The notes beneath the pieces are model-generated. The model was not told the DNA's origin. It did not search any database and worked only from the letters and a program-made list of their open reading frames with translations. Below, in pieces: positions 52,576 through 62,850 of a stretch of DNA of 64,000 nucleotides. Origin of the DNA: an uncultured Ectothiorhodospiraceae bacterium. Its GTDB lineage: Bacteria > Pseudomonadota > Gammaproteobacteria > S012-40. The stretch is taken from positions 62,001 through 126,000 of the forward strand of contig CALZJE010000005.1 in NCBI GenBank assembly GCA_945787715.1, given 5' to 3'. Positions within the stretch are counted from its first letter, which is position 1, and the number at the start of each line of letters is the position of its first letter. Position numbers and translations under genes: made by a program.

Positions 52576-53787
52576 GTGCCGAAAGTTAAGCCTCATCTCA
52601 TATCGGAAGACAACACGCAAAAAAACGCAATTCGCGGAATTTGTTCTAGTACCGATGAAATTTTCCCTTCATATAACGAGCTTGAGTCTGAAGTAAACAG
52701 GCTTAATGACGAACTCGCTCGCGAAAAAAATAAAAGTCATCTTCAATTGGAAGAGAAAGAGCGATATGCCAGTCGCTTATCTCAATTATTGTCCGCTCTA
52801 CCAGCAGGTGTCATTGTGTTGGATAACCGTGGGCGAATTCAGGATTGTAATCCAGCAGCAATAGAACTATTGGGCGAGCCTCTTGCTGGAGAACTTTGGC
52901 GAGAAGTTATCGCACGCGCATTTGAGCCAAGCACTTTTGCAGGCCAAGAGGCGAAGTTAAATAATGACCGCACAGTTAGCCTTTCTACTTGCCCGCTTGG
53001 CAACGAGCCTGGGCAAATTATTTTGTTAATGGATGTTACAGAAACTCGTTTTTTACAGCAGTCATTAGAACGCCACCAACGTTTATCGGCGATGGGGGAG
53101 ATGAGTGCAAAACTCGCACACCAAGTTCGAACACCGCTTGCTTCTGCATTATTGTATATATCCAACCTATCAAAGCGAAATTTAGCGGAAGTTGATCGCA
53201 CCAAATTTATTCAAAAAACTTTATCAAGGCTTCAGCACCTAGAAAATGTTGTTGAAGATATGCTCTCTTTCAGTCGAGTTGGCGATCAGAATCACGACAT
53301 AATCGCTGTGTCTGAATTACTTGATGAGCTACAGCATGCTATGGAAATACATTTAGAGACTGATGGATGTCGAATGTATGTAAAAGAGCATTCAGATAAT
53401 TTTGCATTAGCGGGGAATAGAGATGCATTGCTCGGTGTATTTCAAAATATTGTAAACAACGCAATTCAGGCTTGTGGCGAAGGCGGGATTATCTGGTTGG
53501 AAACTAAACCTGTCGATTTCCATCACGGTATTCCTTCAGTGGATATTATGTTTCGCGACAATGGACCCGGCATCAGTGAAGAAAATCGTGAGAAGATATT
53601 TGATCCTTTTTACACAACTCGCTCACAAGGAACGGGCTTGGGATTAGCAGTTGCTCGAGCGGTTGTTGAAAATCATGGTGGAAGCATTTGGATTGAACCA
53701 CCATCCAGTAAAGGAACTTCAATTATTATTCGCTTGCCTTTAGTGAAACAGAGTGATGCAAGTAATCAAAAAAATGTAAATATGTAA
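52576..53787 (+). CDS. fleS: FleS, flagellar two-component sensor kinase
   Basis: 403-residue cytosolic histidine kinase; no membrane segment is seen. An N-terminal coiled region (residues 30-70) leads to a PAS domain (LLSALPAGVIVLDNRGRIQD), then the H-box GEMSAKLAHQVRTPLASALL with the phosphorylated His at residue 182, the N-box FQNIVNNAIQAC, and G-boxes DNGPGISEENREKIFDPFYT and GTGLGLAVARAVVENHGGSI. The kinase acts on FleR to turn on hook and basal-body genes. The start is taken as GTG at 52576 with GGAG 6 bases upstream; a TTG at 52564 would lie inside the hairpin arm. Confidence 0.92.
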   Translation: MPKVKPHLISEDNTQKNAIRGICSSTDEIFPSYNELESEVNRLNDELAREKNKSHLQLEEKERYASRLSQLLSALPAGVIVLDNRGRIQDCNPAAIELLGEPLAGELWREVIARAFEPSTFAGQEAKLNNDRTVSLSTCPLGNEPGQIILLMDVTETRFLQQSLERHQRLSAMGEMSAKLAHQVRTPLASALLYISNLSKRNLAEVDRTKFIQKTLSRLQHLENVVEDMLSFSRVGDQNHDIIAVSELLDELQHAMEIHLETDGCRMYVKEHSDNFALAGNRDALLGVFQNIVNNAIQACGEGGIIWLETKPVDFHHGIPSVDIMFRDNGPGISEENREKIFDPFYTTRSQGTGLGLAVARAVVENHGGSIWIEPPSSKGTSIIIRLPLVKQSDASNQKNVNM

Positions 53788-53901
53788 CTTAGAAAAATTA
53801 GTTGATTCATGATTTAGAGCACGCCTACTGTTGGTAAATTTTATCTTCACGTCCAACTGATTTTTCTTGGTTTATCGAAGTAAACTGATAAGGAAAAATC
53901 T

Positions 53902-55281
53902 ATGAGTAAGTCAAATGTTATGATCGTTGAAGACGATTTTGACTTAAGAGAAGCACTGAGTGATACCTTAAAACTCGCAGGATACACCGTACTTGAAGCG
54001 AGCAATGGAAATGTAGCTCTCGATATGCTGGCCAACGAAGAGATTAATATGATTGTCTCGGATGTGCAAATGGATGGTATGGATGGTCATACGCTTTTAA
54101 AACGGGTTAAAAGTCAATTCACAGAAGTGCCCATCGTGCTCATGACTGCATATGGAACGATACAGAAAGCTGTTGAAGCTATGCAATCGGGTGCAGTGGA
54201 TTATCTAGTGAAACCCTTTGAAGCTGAAGTGCTTGTCAATATGGTAAGTCAATATATCGTTTCTGAAGACCAGAGCATGGAATTGGTAGCGGAAGATCCA
54301 AAAACAAAAGATGTCGTTGCCCTTGCTCAACGTGTAGCAGATAGTGATGCATCTGTATTGATAAATGGTGAAAGTGGTACAGGTAAAGAAGTATTTGCTC
54401 AGTTGATTCATCGATTTTCATCTCGTAACAACGGTCCATTCATCGCAATAAACTGCGCGGCTATTCCTGAAAATATGCTAGAAGCGATGTTGTTTGGATA
54501 TGAAAAAGGTGCGTTTACCGGTGCATACAAATCGTCCCCTGGTAAATTTGAGATGGCAGACTCAGGAACCATACTACTTGATGAAATTTCAGAAATGGAC
54601 TTGGGTTTACAAGCTAAACTGTTGCGCGTTCTGCAAGAGCGTGAAGTTGAAAGATTAGGTGGAAATGCACTAATTCCTTTGGATATCCGCGTTGTTGCGA
54701 CAACAAATAGAGATATGAAAAAAGAAGTTAAGGAAGGACGCTTTAGAGAAGACCTTTATTATCGACTAAATGTTTTCCCAATTACTCTACCCCCGTTAAG
54801 AGAGCGAAAAGCTGATATCGTTCCTTTGTTTAACTATTTATTGAGAAGACACCTTGAAGGAACCAGTAAGCCAGTGCCAAATCTGACAATGGATGCTAGT
54901 ACTTATCTCATCACTCATAATTGGATTGGAAATGTACGTGAACTCGATAACGTAGCGCAACGTGCATTAATTCTTCAAAGTGATGGTGAGATTAATAAAA
55001 GCCATATCATGTTTGAACCGGAGCAAGTTAATGGGATGGTTACTTCAGAAGCAGTTGACACTGTAACTGAGAATTGCCAGGTTTCAGTGCAGTCGTCTGA
55101 ATTGCTAGGGGATAATTTGAAAAATCAAGAATATCGACTAATTCTTGATGCACTTAATGTATCAAATGGTAGTCGGAAAAATGCAGCGGAGCAGCTTGGT
55201 ATTAGTCAACGAACGCTACGCTACAAGCTCGCAAAGATGCGAGAAGTTGGTATGGCTGTGCCAGCGGCGTATGGGAATTAA
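53902..55281 (+). CDS. fleR: FleR, sigma-54-dependent response regulator
   Basis: 459-residue NtrC-type regulator. Receiver domain with acidic pocket E10/D11/D12 and phospho-acceptor D54 (IVSDVQMDGMDGH), AAA+ domain with GESGTGKE (about 155), GAFTGA in FGYEKGAFTGAYKSSPGKFE, Walker B GTILLDEISEM, and a Fis-type HTH (LDALNVSNGSRKNAAEQLGI, SQRTLRYKL). It is phosphorylated by FleS and activates class III genes such as flgBCDE and flgFGHIJKL in Pseudomonas. AAGGA precedes the ATG; fliE follows 18 bases after the stop. Confidence 0.94.
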   Translation: MSKSNVMIVEDDFDLREALSDTLKLAGYTVLEASNGNVALDMLANEEINMIVSDVQMDGMDGHTLLKRVKSQFTEVPIVLMTAYGTIQKAVEAMQSGAVDYLVKPFEAEVLVNMVSQYIVSEDQSMELVAEDPKTKDVVALAQRVADSDASVLINGESGTGKEVFAQLIHRFSSRNNGPFIAINCAAIPENMLEAMLFGYEKGAFTGAYKSSPGKFEMADSGTILLDEISEMDLGLQAKLLRVLQEREVERLGGNALIPLDIRVVATTNRDMKKEVKEGRFREDLYYRLNVFPITLPPLRERKADIVPLFNYLLRRHLEGTSKPVPNLTMDASTYLITHNWIGNVRELDNVAQRALILQSDGEINKSHIMFEPEQVNGMVTSEAVDTVTENCQVSVQSSELLGDNLKNQEYRLILDALNVSNGSRKNAAEQLGISQRTLRYKLAKMREVGMAVPAAYGN

Positions 55282-55299
55282 CGAAGGAGGAATGAAACT

Positions 55300-55632
55300 A
55301 TGAATAAAATTAGTCCGAGTAGCGCTCTACTTGAAATGCAACAAATGGCATCTCAGTCCAGAGTAAAACCACCCTCTCTATCAAATCCAAACCAGCCGAC
55401 GAATGCCCCTCAAGACTTTGCAGAGCTATTAAAAATGGGAATGGATAATGTTAATCAAGCCCAAAAAACATCTGGATCCCTAAAAAAGGCATTTGAAATG
55501 GGAGATCCTAATGTTGATTTACCACAGGTTATGATGGCTTCCCAGAAATCTGGGCTTGCCTTTAAAGCAATGTTAGAAGTGCGCACAAAGCTTATGACTG
55601 CATATAAAGACATAATGAGTATGCCAGTCTAA
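55300..55632 (+). CDS. fliE: FliE, MS-ring/rod junction protein
   Basis: 110-residue basal-body protein with the FliE core NAPQDFAELLKMGMDNVNQAQ and the C-terminal MMASQKSGLAFKAMLEVRTK LMTAYKDIMSM pattern (given in two pieces). It links the MS ring to the rod. Excellent ribosome site (AAGGAGG). First gene of the fliEFGHIJ set; no separate promoter is visible in the 18-base gap to fleR. Confidence 0.94.
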   Translation: MNKISPSSALLEMQQMASQSRVKPPSLSNPNQPTNAPQDFAELLKMGMDNVNQAQKTSGSLKKAFEMGDPNVDLPQVMMASQKSGLAFKAMLEVRTKLMTAYKDIMSMPV

Positions 55633-55658
55633 CTATAACAAATAGGTGGTAAGTAATA

Positions 55659-57443
55659 ATGGCCGTTGCTAGTACAGGTGAAGAAAATGCGCCACAGCAA
55701 AATGTTGTAGTAGCAGATCCTAATGCAGACCCAAATGCAAATATGCCTGCGGCAATCGATAACAACAGTTTACCTGCTGAAATAGAGGATGGAGATTCAA
55801 ATGTTATTGTAAATCGCTTTCGTGGTCTTTCTCGGCCACGCCAAATCCAACTCATTATTGCTGTTGCAGCCACTGTTGCGATGGTTGTTGCAATTCTTAT
55901 GTGGTCGTCTGATCCGAATTATAAATTACTCTTTGGTAAATTATCAGATCAGTCTGCTGGAGAAATTGTTCAGGTTCTACAGCAACAAAATATAGATTTT
56001 AAGTTAGATGAAACAACGGGGGAAATAAAAGTCCCTGCACGTCAGATACATGAAACACGTATTCTTCTGGCATCTCAAGGCTTACCTAAAACCGATGGCG
56101 CTGGCTTCGAATTGCTCGATAAGCAACAAGGATTCGGTACAAGTCAGTTTATGGAGAAGGCGCGTTATCATCGGGCCTTAGAAGGTGAGCTGGCACGATC
56201 AATTGCTGGTTTATCTTCCGTAGAATATTCTCGGCTCCACTTAGCAATCCCAAAGCAATCCGTATTTGTTCGTGATAAAACTGATCCTAGCGCTTCAGTT
56301 ATGGTGAAGTTAGTTCCCGGTAAAGTGCTTGATGAAAGCCAAGTCTCTGCTATCGTACATTTAGTTGCTTCGAGTATACCCAACCTTAAACCAGGCAAAG
56401 TAACGGTTATTGATCAACACGGAAAATTGCTGAGTAAAAAAGAGCTTGACGGTGATATGGCGTTATCTACCGCCCAGTTTGACTATAAAAGAAACCTTGA
56501 AGAGTATTACATTTCTCGAATCGAACGCATATTAATGCCAATAGTTGGGTTCGAAGGTGTTCGTTCTCAAGTAGATGCAGAAATTGATTTTACAGTAGTT
56601 GAACGAACACAAGAGAGTTTCAATCCCGACCTACCAGCATTGCGTAGTGAGCACACAATAAATGAAGAAACAAACGGTGGTGATGTGGGCGGTATTCCCG
56701 GCGCGCTTACGAATCAACCTCCCGGTGTTGCTACCGTTCCTGAAACCAAACCTGGTCAAGTTAATCAAACACCGAGTGGCCCAAGCAGAAAAAGTCGGCA
56801 AGAGACTTTTAACTACGAATTAGATAAAACAATTAGCCATAGCAAACGTTCTCCAGGCACATTAAATCGTCTCTCCGTTGCTGTTGTTGTTGATGATAGA
56901 GTTAGCTTTGATGAAGAAGGCGAAATAGTAAGAACATCTCTAGCACCAGAGGAGATAGCACGACTGGAATCCTTAATAAAGGATGCAGTCGGCTTCAGCG
57001 CATCTCGTGGTGATAGTTTGAATGTAATTAATGCGACTTTTCAAACTACACAAGCCATACCACCACCACCCAAGCTTCAAATTTGGGAAGAAGAGTGGGT
57101 TATCGATATGGCAAAACAGGCCGTTGGAATACTACTTATTCTATTCTTTATTGTCATTGTCTTGCGCCCAGTTATTCGTGAGCTTACATACAAAGAGCCC
57201 GAGCCTGAAATTGATGAGCAGGCGCTACTGACTGACGAAGAGATTTCAGAAGCAGAACAAGCAGCACAAGCCGCAGAGGCAGAGGCAATGGGTGGTCTGA
57301 CTTCCAGTGAATGGGAAGAGCTTGGAATGAGTTATGAAGAATACGAAAATATGTTAAGGACACTAAAAGAGATGGCTGCAGATGATCCACGAATTGTTGC
57401 TCAAGTTGTAAGAACATGGGTAGCAATTGATGAAGAAGGTTGA
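55659..57443 (+). CDS. fliF: FliF, flagellar MS-ring protein
   Basis: 594-residue inner-membrane protein with two membrane segments, about residues 63-82 (IQLIIAVAATVAMVVAILMW) and near residues 478-500 (AVGILLILFFIVIVLRPVI). Between them are the ring-building motifs: DPNYKLLFGKLSDQSAGEIV, PKTDGAGFELLDKQQGFGTS, YHRALEGELARSIAGLSSVE, and RKSRQETFNYELDKTISHSK. The acidic C-terminal tail is the FliG-binding part. The ring anchors rotor and export gate. Confidence 0.95.
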   Translation: MAVASTGEENAPQQNVVVADPNADPNANMPAAIDNNSLPAEIEDGDSNVIVNRFRGLSRPRQIQLIIAVAATVAMVVAILMWSSDPNYKLLFGKLSDQSAGEIVQVLQQQNIDFKLDETTGEIKVPARQIHETRILLASQGLPKTDGAGFELLDKQQGFGTSQFMEKARYHRALEGELARSIAGLSSVEYSRLHLAIPKQSVFVRDKTDPSASVMVKLVPGKVLDESQVSAIVHLVASSIPNLKPGKVTVIDQHGKLLSKKELDGDMALSTAQFDYKRNLEEYYISRIERILMPIVGFEGVRSQVDAEIDFTVVERTQESFNPDLPALRSEHTINEETNGGDVGGIPGALTNQPPGVATVPETKPGQVNQTPSGPSRKSRQETFNYELDKTISHSKRSPGTLNRLSVAVVVDDRVSFDEEGEIVRTSLAPEEIARLESLIKDAVGFSASRGDSLNVINATFQTTQAIPPPPKLQIWEEEWVIDMAKQAVGILLILFFIVIVLRPVIRELTYKEPEPEIDEQALLTDEEISEAEQAAQAAEAEAMGGLTSSEWEELGMSYEEYENMLRTLKEMAADDPRIVAQVVRTWVAIDEEG

Positions 57444-57455
57444 GGATAATAAATT

Positions 57456-58484
57456 ATGGCTGAAACTGATAACAATGCAGCAGATAAAAGTGAAGAGCTA
57501 ACGGGAATTGATCGATCTGCAATTCTGTTACTTACACTAGGTGAAGAAGAGGCCGCAAATGTGATGCAGTTAATGGAGCCAAAGGAAGTGCAAAAGATTG
57601 GTATTGCTATGGCTTCACTTAAATCTGTTAGCAAGGTACAAGTCACAAAAGTGGTTAAAGAATTTTACGATATTGTGAGGGGTGCCACTTCACTAGGATT
57701 AGATACGGACGATTATATAAGAAACGTACTAGTTAAAGCCCTGGGTGAGGATCGTGCTGCAGGATTAATAGATCGAATATTGCTTGGTGGGCATATCAAG
57801 GGATTAGAAGCGTTTAAATGGATGGATCCACGTTCCATTGCTGATGTCATTAGAAATGAACATCCACAAATTATTGCTATTGTTTTATCTTTTCTTGAAC
57901 ATGACCAGGCGGCCGAAGTACTGACGCAATTCCCAGAGCCAGTGAGGATTGATGTCATATTGCGTATTGCAACATTAGAAGGTATTCAGCCATCAGCTTT
58001 ACAAGAGTTAAATGATATTATGGAAAAACAATTTGCTGGTAATGCGAATGTTAAATCCTCATCTGTGGGTGGTGTTAAAACCGCTGCAAACATTCTTAAT
58101 CTATTGGATAGCTCCATGGAAAGTGACATTATAGATGGGGTTAAAGATGTGGATGGTGATCTTGCAGAAACTATTCAAGAACTTATGTTTGTATTTGATA
58201 ATCTGGTTGAAGTTGATGATCGCGGTATTCAATCGTTGCTTAAAGAAGTTTCTAGTGATGATCTCGTTGTTGCACTTAAAGGTGCTGACGATCAGATCAA
58301 AGACAAAATATTCCGCAATATGTCCAAACGTGCTGGTGATATTCTTAAAGATGATCTTGAGTCAAGAGGACCTGTTCGTATTAGTGATGTGGAATCTGCA
58401 CAAAAAGCCATTGTTGCTATTGCTCGCCGCATGGCGGAAACCGGTGAAATAATTCTAGCGGGCGGCGGCGAAGACTTTGTCTAG
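57456..58484 (+). CDS. fliG: FliG, flagellar motor switch protein
   Basis: 342-residue rotor protein with all three FliG domains: N-terminal (LTGIDRSAILLLTLGEEEAA), middle with EHPQIIAIVLSFLEHDQAAE, and C-terminal with LMFVFDNLVEVDDRGIQSLL and the charged torque helix DQIKDKIFRNMSKRAGDILK. It connects FliF to FliM and meets the stators. GAGGA precedes the ATG. Its end overlaps the TTG start of fliH by 8 bases. Confidence 0.95.
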   Translation: MAETDNNAADKSEELTGIDRSAILLLTLGEEEAANVMQLMEPKEVQKIGIAMASLKSVSKVQVTKVVKEFYDIVRGATSLGLDTDDYIRNVLVKALGEDRAAGLIDRILLGGHIKGLEAFKWMDPRSIADVIRNEHPQIIAIVLSFLEHDQAAEVLTQFPEPVRIDVILRIATLEGIQPSALQELNDIMEKQFAGNANVKSSSVGGVKTAANILNLLDSSMESDIIDGVKDVDGDLAETIQELMFVFDNLVEVDDRGIQSLLKEVSSDDLVVALKGADDQIKDKIFRNMSKRAGDILKDDLESRGPVRISDVESAQKAIVAIARRMAETGEIILAGGGEDFV

Positions 58485-59229
58485 TAAAGTTATTCCCAAG
58501 GGCGAAAGTGAAGCGTTAACTTTATGGGATCTCCCCATAGTCGGTGAAGGTGATACTCCAACTGTTGTAGCTCAAGCCGAAAAAATGCTGCCGACGACTG
58601 CTGATATTCAAGCAATACAAGAGCAAGCATATAAAGAAGCTTATGATGCTGCTTTTGCAGAGGCGCAAGCAAAGGGATTTGAGCAAGGAATGCAAGAAGG
58701 ACAGGCGCAAGGATTGGAAGCGGGAAAGGATGAAGGCTATAAACATGGCTTAGCGGAGGGTCAGGAAGTTATCAATGAAAAAGCATCGCAACTTTCTTCA
58801 ATCATCTCTACGCTTACTGTTCCGCTCAATGATTTAGACAATGAAGTGGAGGAGGAGCTGGTTGCGTTGGCGATGACTGTTGCCCGTCATCTACTCCGTC
58901 GTGAACTTAGAACAGAACCATCGCATGTGATATCAGCTGTGCGCCAATCAGTAGAATTGCTACCCATGTCTGCACAAAATATTCGTGTTGTTTTACATCC
59001 TGAAGATGCAGTCATTGTTAGAGAAGCGTTAGCGGTGAGTGATGAAGAGGGGCAGCGTTGGAAGATAACTGAAGATCCAATGTTAACTCGAGGTGGGTGT
59101 ACCGTAGAGACAGAGAATTCTCGAATTGATGCCACGGTTGAGACAAGATTAAATGCGGTTATATCCCAGGTATTAGGCGGAGAGCGAGAAAATGACAACA
59201 CTACAAAGTCTGGATACGAACCGAACTAA
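58477..59229 (+). CDS. fliH: FliH, negative regulator of the export ATPase
   Basis: 250-residue peripheral export protein. A central coiled region with Gly-x-x-x-Gly-like repeats ([20 protein letters not shown] and [13 protein letters not shown]) is typical of FliH, followed by the C-terminal FliI-binding domain ([40 protein letters not shown]). It binds FliI and docks it to the export gate. Start codon TTG within the end of fliG, with no in-frame ATG nearby; overlaps fliI by 38 bases. Confidence 0.92.
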   Translation: MSSKVIPKGESEALTLWDLPIVGEGDTPTVVAQAEKMLPTTADIQAIQEQAYKEAYDAAFAEAQAKGFEQGMQEGQAQGLEAGKDEGYKHGLAEGQEVINEKASQLSSIISTLTVPLNDLDNEVEEELVALAMTVARHLLRRELRTEPSHVISAVRQSVELLPMSAQNIRVVLHPEDAVIVREALAVSDEEGQRWKITEDPMLTRGGCTVETENSRIDATVETRLNAVISQVLGGERENDNTTKSGYEPN

Positions 59230-60571
59230 CATATTGTTGAATCGTCTCAAAAAATATCATGCAGTAATTAACGATAGCCACCCAGTTTGTGTTGAGGGAA
59301 AGCTTACGCGCATGGTTGGATTAACTATGGAAGCGATGGGTTGTCAGGCGCCTATTGGCGCAAGATGCCGTATTGTAGATCCTAGCGGTGATGAAATAGA
59401 AGCCGAAGTTGTTGGCTTTAGTGGTGACAAACTTTATCTTATGCCTACCGGTGAGCTTCGCGGTATTGTTCCTAATTCCCGAGTTATTCCAACAAATCGA
59501 GTCTACCAAGCGCCAGTCGGTGAGTGTCTACTAGGCCGCGTTATTGACGGTGCTGGAGAACCCTTAGATGACAAAGGGCCTTTAAAAACTATAGAAACAG
59601 TTCCAATTCATGGTAAGACGATTAATCCACTTTCTCGCCAGCCTATCTGCGAGCCTTTAGATGTAGGAGTACGCGCAATAAATTCTCTACTGACAGTAGG
59701 TCGTGGCCAACGAATGGGGCTTTTTGCCGGAAGTGGGGTTGGTAAGAGTGTGCTGCTGGGGATGATGACTCGTTTTACTGAAGCCGAAGTAATTGTGGTT
59801 GGTTTAATTGGAGAGCGGGGAAGAGAGGTTAAAGAGTTTATTCAAAACATCCTGGGCGAAGAGGGAATGTCACGCTCGGTTGTGGTTGCCGCCCCTGCGG
59901 ATGCCACACCTGTTTTACGAATGCAAGGCGCAGCGTTATCTACAAGTATTGCAGAATATTTTCGTGATCAGGGTAAGAATGTGTTGTTATTGATGGATTC
60001 ATTAACACGCTATGCACAAGCTCAGCGCGAAATTGCGTTGGCAATTGGAGAACCACCGGCGACTCGTGGCTATCCTCCTTCAGTTTTCGCAAAATTACCA
60101 CAGCTAGTTGAGCGTGCGGGAAATGGTGACGAAGGCGGCGGTTCGATCACTGCGTTTTATACTGTATTGACAGAAGGGGATGATCAACAAGATCCTATCG
60201 CAGATTCAGCGCGCGCCATTCTCGATGGCCATATTGTTTTATCTCGTCAAATAGCAGAATCGGGTCGCTATCCAGCAATTGATATTGAAGCTTCAATTAG
60301 TCGGGTAATGACAGAAGTAGTGGATCAAGATCACCTGCAGGCCACGAATCATTTTAAACAGATGTACTCAACTTTCCAACAAGCAAGAGATCTGATTAGT
60401 GTTGGTGCATATAGTACTGGGAGTGATCCAAAGATTGATGAGGCTATTCGACTGTATCCACAAATTACAGAATTCTTACAGCAAGGTATTAATGAGCCGG
60501 TAAATTATGACGATAGCCATGAATTGCTAATGGCATTAATGCAAGCTCCTCAGGCCGCAGTAACGCAATAG
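59192..60571 (+). CDS. fliI: FliI, flagellar export ATPase
   Basis: 459-residue ATPase related to F1-beta. Walker [16 protein letters not shown] (about residue 180), [20 protein letters not shown], Walker [21 protein letters not shown], and [20 protein letters not shown]. It powers or unlocks type III export with FliH and FliJ. GGAGAG precedes the ATG, which lies inside the end of fliH, so the two are coupled. Confidence 0.95.
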   Translation: MTTLQSLDTNRTNILLNRLKKYHAVINDSHPVCVEGKLTRMVGLTMEAMGCQAPIGARCRIVDPSGDEIEAEVVGFSGDKLYLMPTGELRGIVPNSRVIPTNRVYQAPVGECLLGRVIDGAGEPLDDKGPLKTIETVPIHGKTINPLSRQPICEPLDVGVRAINSLLTVGRGQRMGLFAGSGVGKSVLLGMMTRFTEAEVIVVGLIGERGREVKEFIQNILGEEGMSRSVVVAAPADATPVLRMQGAALSTSIAEYFRDQGKNVLLLMDSLTRYAQAQREIALAIGEPPATRGYPPSVFAKLPQLVERAGNGDEGGGSITAFYTVLTEGDDQQDPIADSARAILDGHIVLSRQIAESGRYPAIDIEASISRVMTEVVDQDHLQATNHFKQMYSTFQQARDLISVGAYSTGSDPKIDEAIRLYPQITEFLQQGINEPVNYDDSHELLMALMQAPQAAVTQ

Positions 60572-60587
60572 TGTTGAGATTCTAAAA

Positions 60588-61022
60588 ATGAAACAATCCA
60601 CCCGATTACAACCTATCTGTGATTTTAAAAAACGCGAGGAAGATGAAGCGGCAAAAAAGCTGGCGAAGGCCACACAGGAACTTTTTCAGCAACGTCAACG
60701 ATTAACTGAATTAGAGAGCTATCGGGCGGAATATGGCCAACAATTTACTGCATTAGGTAGTGGTGGTATGAGCGCGCAGAAATTACGAGAATTCCAAGGT
60801 TTTGTGCACAAGCTTAATACTGTAGTTGATCAGCAAAAAACTGCGATTGAAAATCTACAGTATGATTATGAGAGCACAAAGCGGCAATGGCTAGCCGCAC
60901 GAAACCGCACCAGCGCGCTTAATAAAGTTCAAACTCAATATCAGGAGCGGGAGCAAAAGGTCGAAGAGAAAAAGCTTCAAAAAGAGCAGGATGACCGCAA
61001 TAATAGACGTTCATCTCTTTGA
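60588..61022 (+). CDS. fliJ: FliJ, export chaperone-escort protein
   Basis: 144-residue strongly coiled-coil protein, Lys/Glu/Gln-rich, with the FliJ motifs RLQPICDFKKREEDEAAKKL and QKLREFQGFVHKLNTVVDQQ. FliJ binds FliI and FlhA and cycles chaperones. Starts 16 bases after fliI with only a weak GAGA ribosome site. Charged C-terminal tail (QEREQKVEEKKLQKEQDDRN). Confidence 0.9.
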   Translation: MKQSTRLQPICDFKKREEDEAAKKLAKATQELFQQRQRLTELESYRAEYGQQFTALGSGGMSAQKLREFQGFVHKLNTVVDQQKTAIENLQYDYESTKRQWLAARNRTSALNKVQTQYQEREQKVEEKKLQKEQDDRNNRRSSL

Positions 61023-61102
61023 TTTGTAAAATACAATACCACTTCAGTATATCCGTTAAAAACGCTTGCTTTGGGGCATTATCCTAATCTGAATTTCCTT
61101 AT

Positions 61103-61118
61103 TGGCATTTGCCTTGCT
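61103..61118 (+). promoter_or_regulatory. Candidate sigma-54 promoter of fliK
   Basis: TGGCAT-TTGCC-TTGCT is a near-consensus -24/-12 site with exact spacing, about 46 bases before the fliK start in a 142-base gap after fliJ. Confidence 0.75.
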
Positions 61119-61164
61119 GATATATTGCATTGGCAATAATTAACAGTGACAGGGCAGCATAGCG

Positions 61165-62850
61165 ATGATTGATAATAACGCTCAATTTGTGGTGGAGATG
61201 CAGCAATCTCAATCACAGGCTAATCGTACAAAAACATTTCAAACTGTAACACCTAGCGATCAATCTTTTTCTGGATATCTTGATGAGTCACAAAAAAGCT
61301 ATAAAGATAACAATAAAACATCTGATAATGGCTCACGTAGTCAAGATAACAATAGTAATCGGGCCCCAGAGCAACAAGCACAATCTGCTGTAGCTAGGAA
61401 ACCTGAATCAAGAATCACAAAGCCTGTAGAAAACAAAGATTCAAATAAAATATCCGAAACCGCGGAAACAACCAAAATCACCGAAGCCACCGAAACCAGT
61501 GAAACCACTGAAACAAATGAAAGTCGTACAAAACACATCGAATCTGAAAGTTCACAACCTATATCGACGAGCGAAACTGAAAAAGGGTCGGATGAACTAA
61601 TCAAAGAGGCCATTGCCGAAATTGTAGAAGAAACGGGAGCTGTAAAAGAAACAGATATCGTGTTGAAGGATGTCGTTGATAATGAAACTGAGAGTAGTTT
61701 AAGTGATTTAATAAAGCTAATTATACAACGTGATTCGAATTTAAAACTCGACAACCCTACTGAAATTGATAGTGAAGTAACCGGCGGAAATGAAAAATTA
61801 ACAGCTGCTCAGATTGTTTCACAACGTGCAATAAATGAAAAGCCGATCAATTTTCAGGACGCAGCAGATAGTAAAAAGCTGACGGAAGAGTTAGCAGCAA
61901 AAATAGTGGGTCAGAAAACTCATGTTGACCAAGCGGTCAATAAATTAGTTGACGATAAACCAGAGCCAGAAGATGCACAAATTCGCCTGTTGCCCGATCT
62001 TGTAAAGCGGATTCTTAATGAAAAAGAACCGCAAGCTGTGGAGGAGGGTAAGCAGAATAAACTTCATGCCATAGCCAATGTCTTAAACGCAAATATTAAG
62101 CAAGGCTCACTTAACGAAGTAAAGCTAGATAACATTTCAACTATGTTGGGGTTGGAAGAAGGCGACCTAACAACAGATATGGATACAGAGGCATTGTTTG
62201 CAAAGTTGGTGGAGCGGCTGGATTTTAATAAAACCAATGGCGAAGCGCTTTTACAACACAAAATTACCGGTAACAAGAATTCAATGATGTCAGATTTTGT
62301 TGATCAACTAACAACAAAAAGCAACACCGAATCTCTTGACCGAACCTCTATGATGAGTAGCTTAAGCTCAACGGCAAGGACGACAACGACAGCACTGGCG
62401 ACTCCACAACAAATGACGCTTCAAACACAGATCAACAATCCAGAATGGGGATCAGACTTCAGCAAGCGTATTCAGTTTCTTGTTAAAAATAATATGCAAC
62501 ACGCTGAGCTTCGACTTGACCCACCAGATATGGGGAAAATTCATGTGAGGATTAACCTGTCACAAGATCAAGCAAGTGTGTCTTTTGCTTCAGGGCATAG
62601 TAATGTACGAGACGCCATCGAACAGGCGATGCCTCGCTTAAGAGAGCTACTCAATGAATCTGGTATTCAGTTGGGAAATACTGATGTTGCTTCTCAATTT
62701 CAACAAAAGAATGAGAACCATGCTGGGCAAGATCCAAAATCATCCAATCCTGCACACACGACAGATTATGATGAAGAGATGGAGTCAGAACTGATTCAGC
62801 ATGCGGCGATGGAGTATTCTGTTGATGGGATGATTGATTATTTTGCTTGA
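61165..62850 (+). CDS. fliK: FliK, hook-length control protein
   Basis: 561-residue secreted ruler. The N-terminal two thirds are hydrophilic and disordered, with a Thr/Glu-rich run of degenerate TE/ET repeats (about residues 95-120). The C-terminal FliK hook domain is clear: LRLDPPDMGKIHVRINLSQD (about 450) and SFASGHSNVRDAIEQAMPRL followed by RELLNESGIQLGNTDV. It measures the hook and switches export from hook to filament proteins. It lies alone after its own sigma-54-like promoter. The usual fliLMNOPQR genes do not follow. Confidence 0.93.
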   Translation: MIDNNAQFVVEMQQSQSQANRTKTFQTVTPSDQSFSGYLDESQKSYKDNNKTSDNGSRSQDNNSNRAPEQQAQSAVARKPESRITKPVENKDSNKISETAETTKITEATETSETTETNESRTKHIESESSQPISTSETEKGSDELIKEAIAEIVEETGAVKETDIVLKDVVDNETESSLSDLIKLIIQRDSNLKLDNPTEIDSEVTGGNEKLTAAQIVSQRAINEKPINFQDAADSKKLTEELAAKIVGQKTHVDQAVNKLVDDKPEPEDAQIRLLPDLVKRILNEKEPQAVEEGKQNKLHAIANVLNANIKQGSLNEVKLDNISTMLGLEEGDLTTDMDTEALFAKLVERLDFNKTNGEALLQHKITGNKNSMMSDFVDQLTTKSNTESLDRTSMMSSLSSTARTTTTALATPQQMTLQTQINNPEWGSDFSKRIQFLVKNNMQHAELRLDPPDMGKIHVRINLSQDQASVSFASGHSNVRDAIEQAMPRLRELLNESGIQLGNTDVASQFQQKNENHAGQDPKSSNPAHTTDYDEEMESELIQHAAMEYSVDGMIDYFA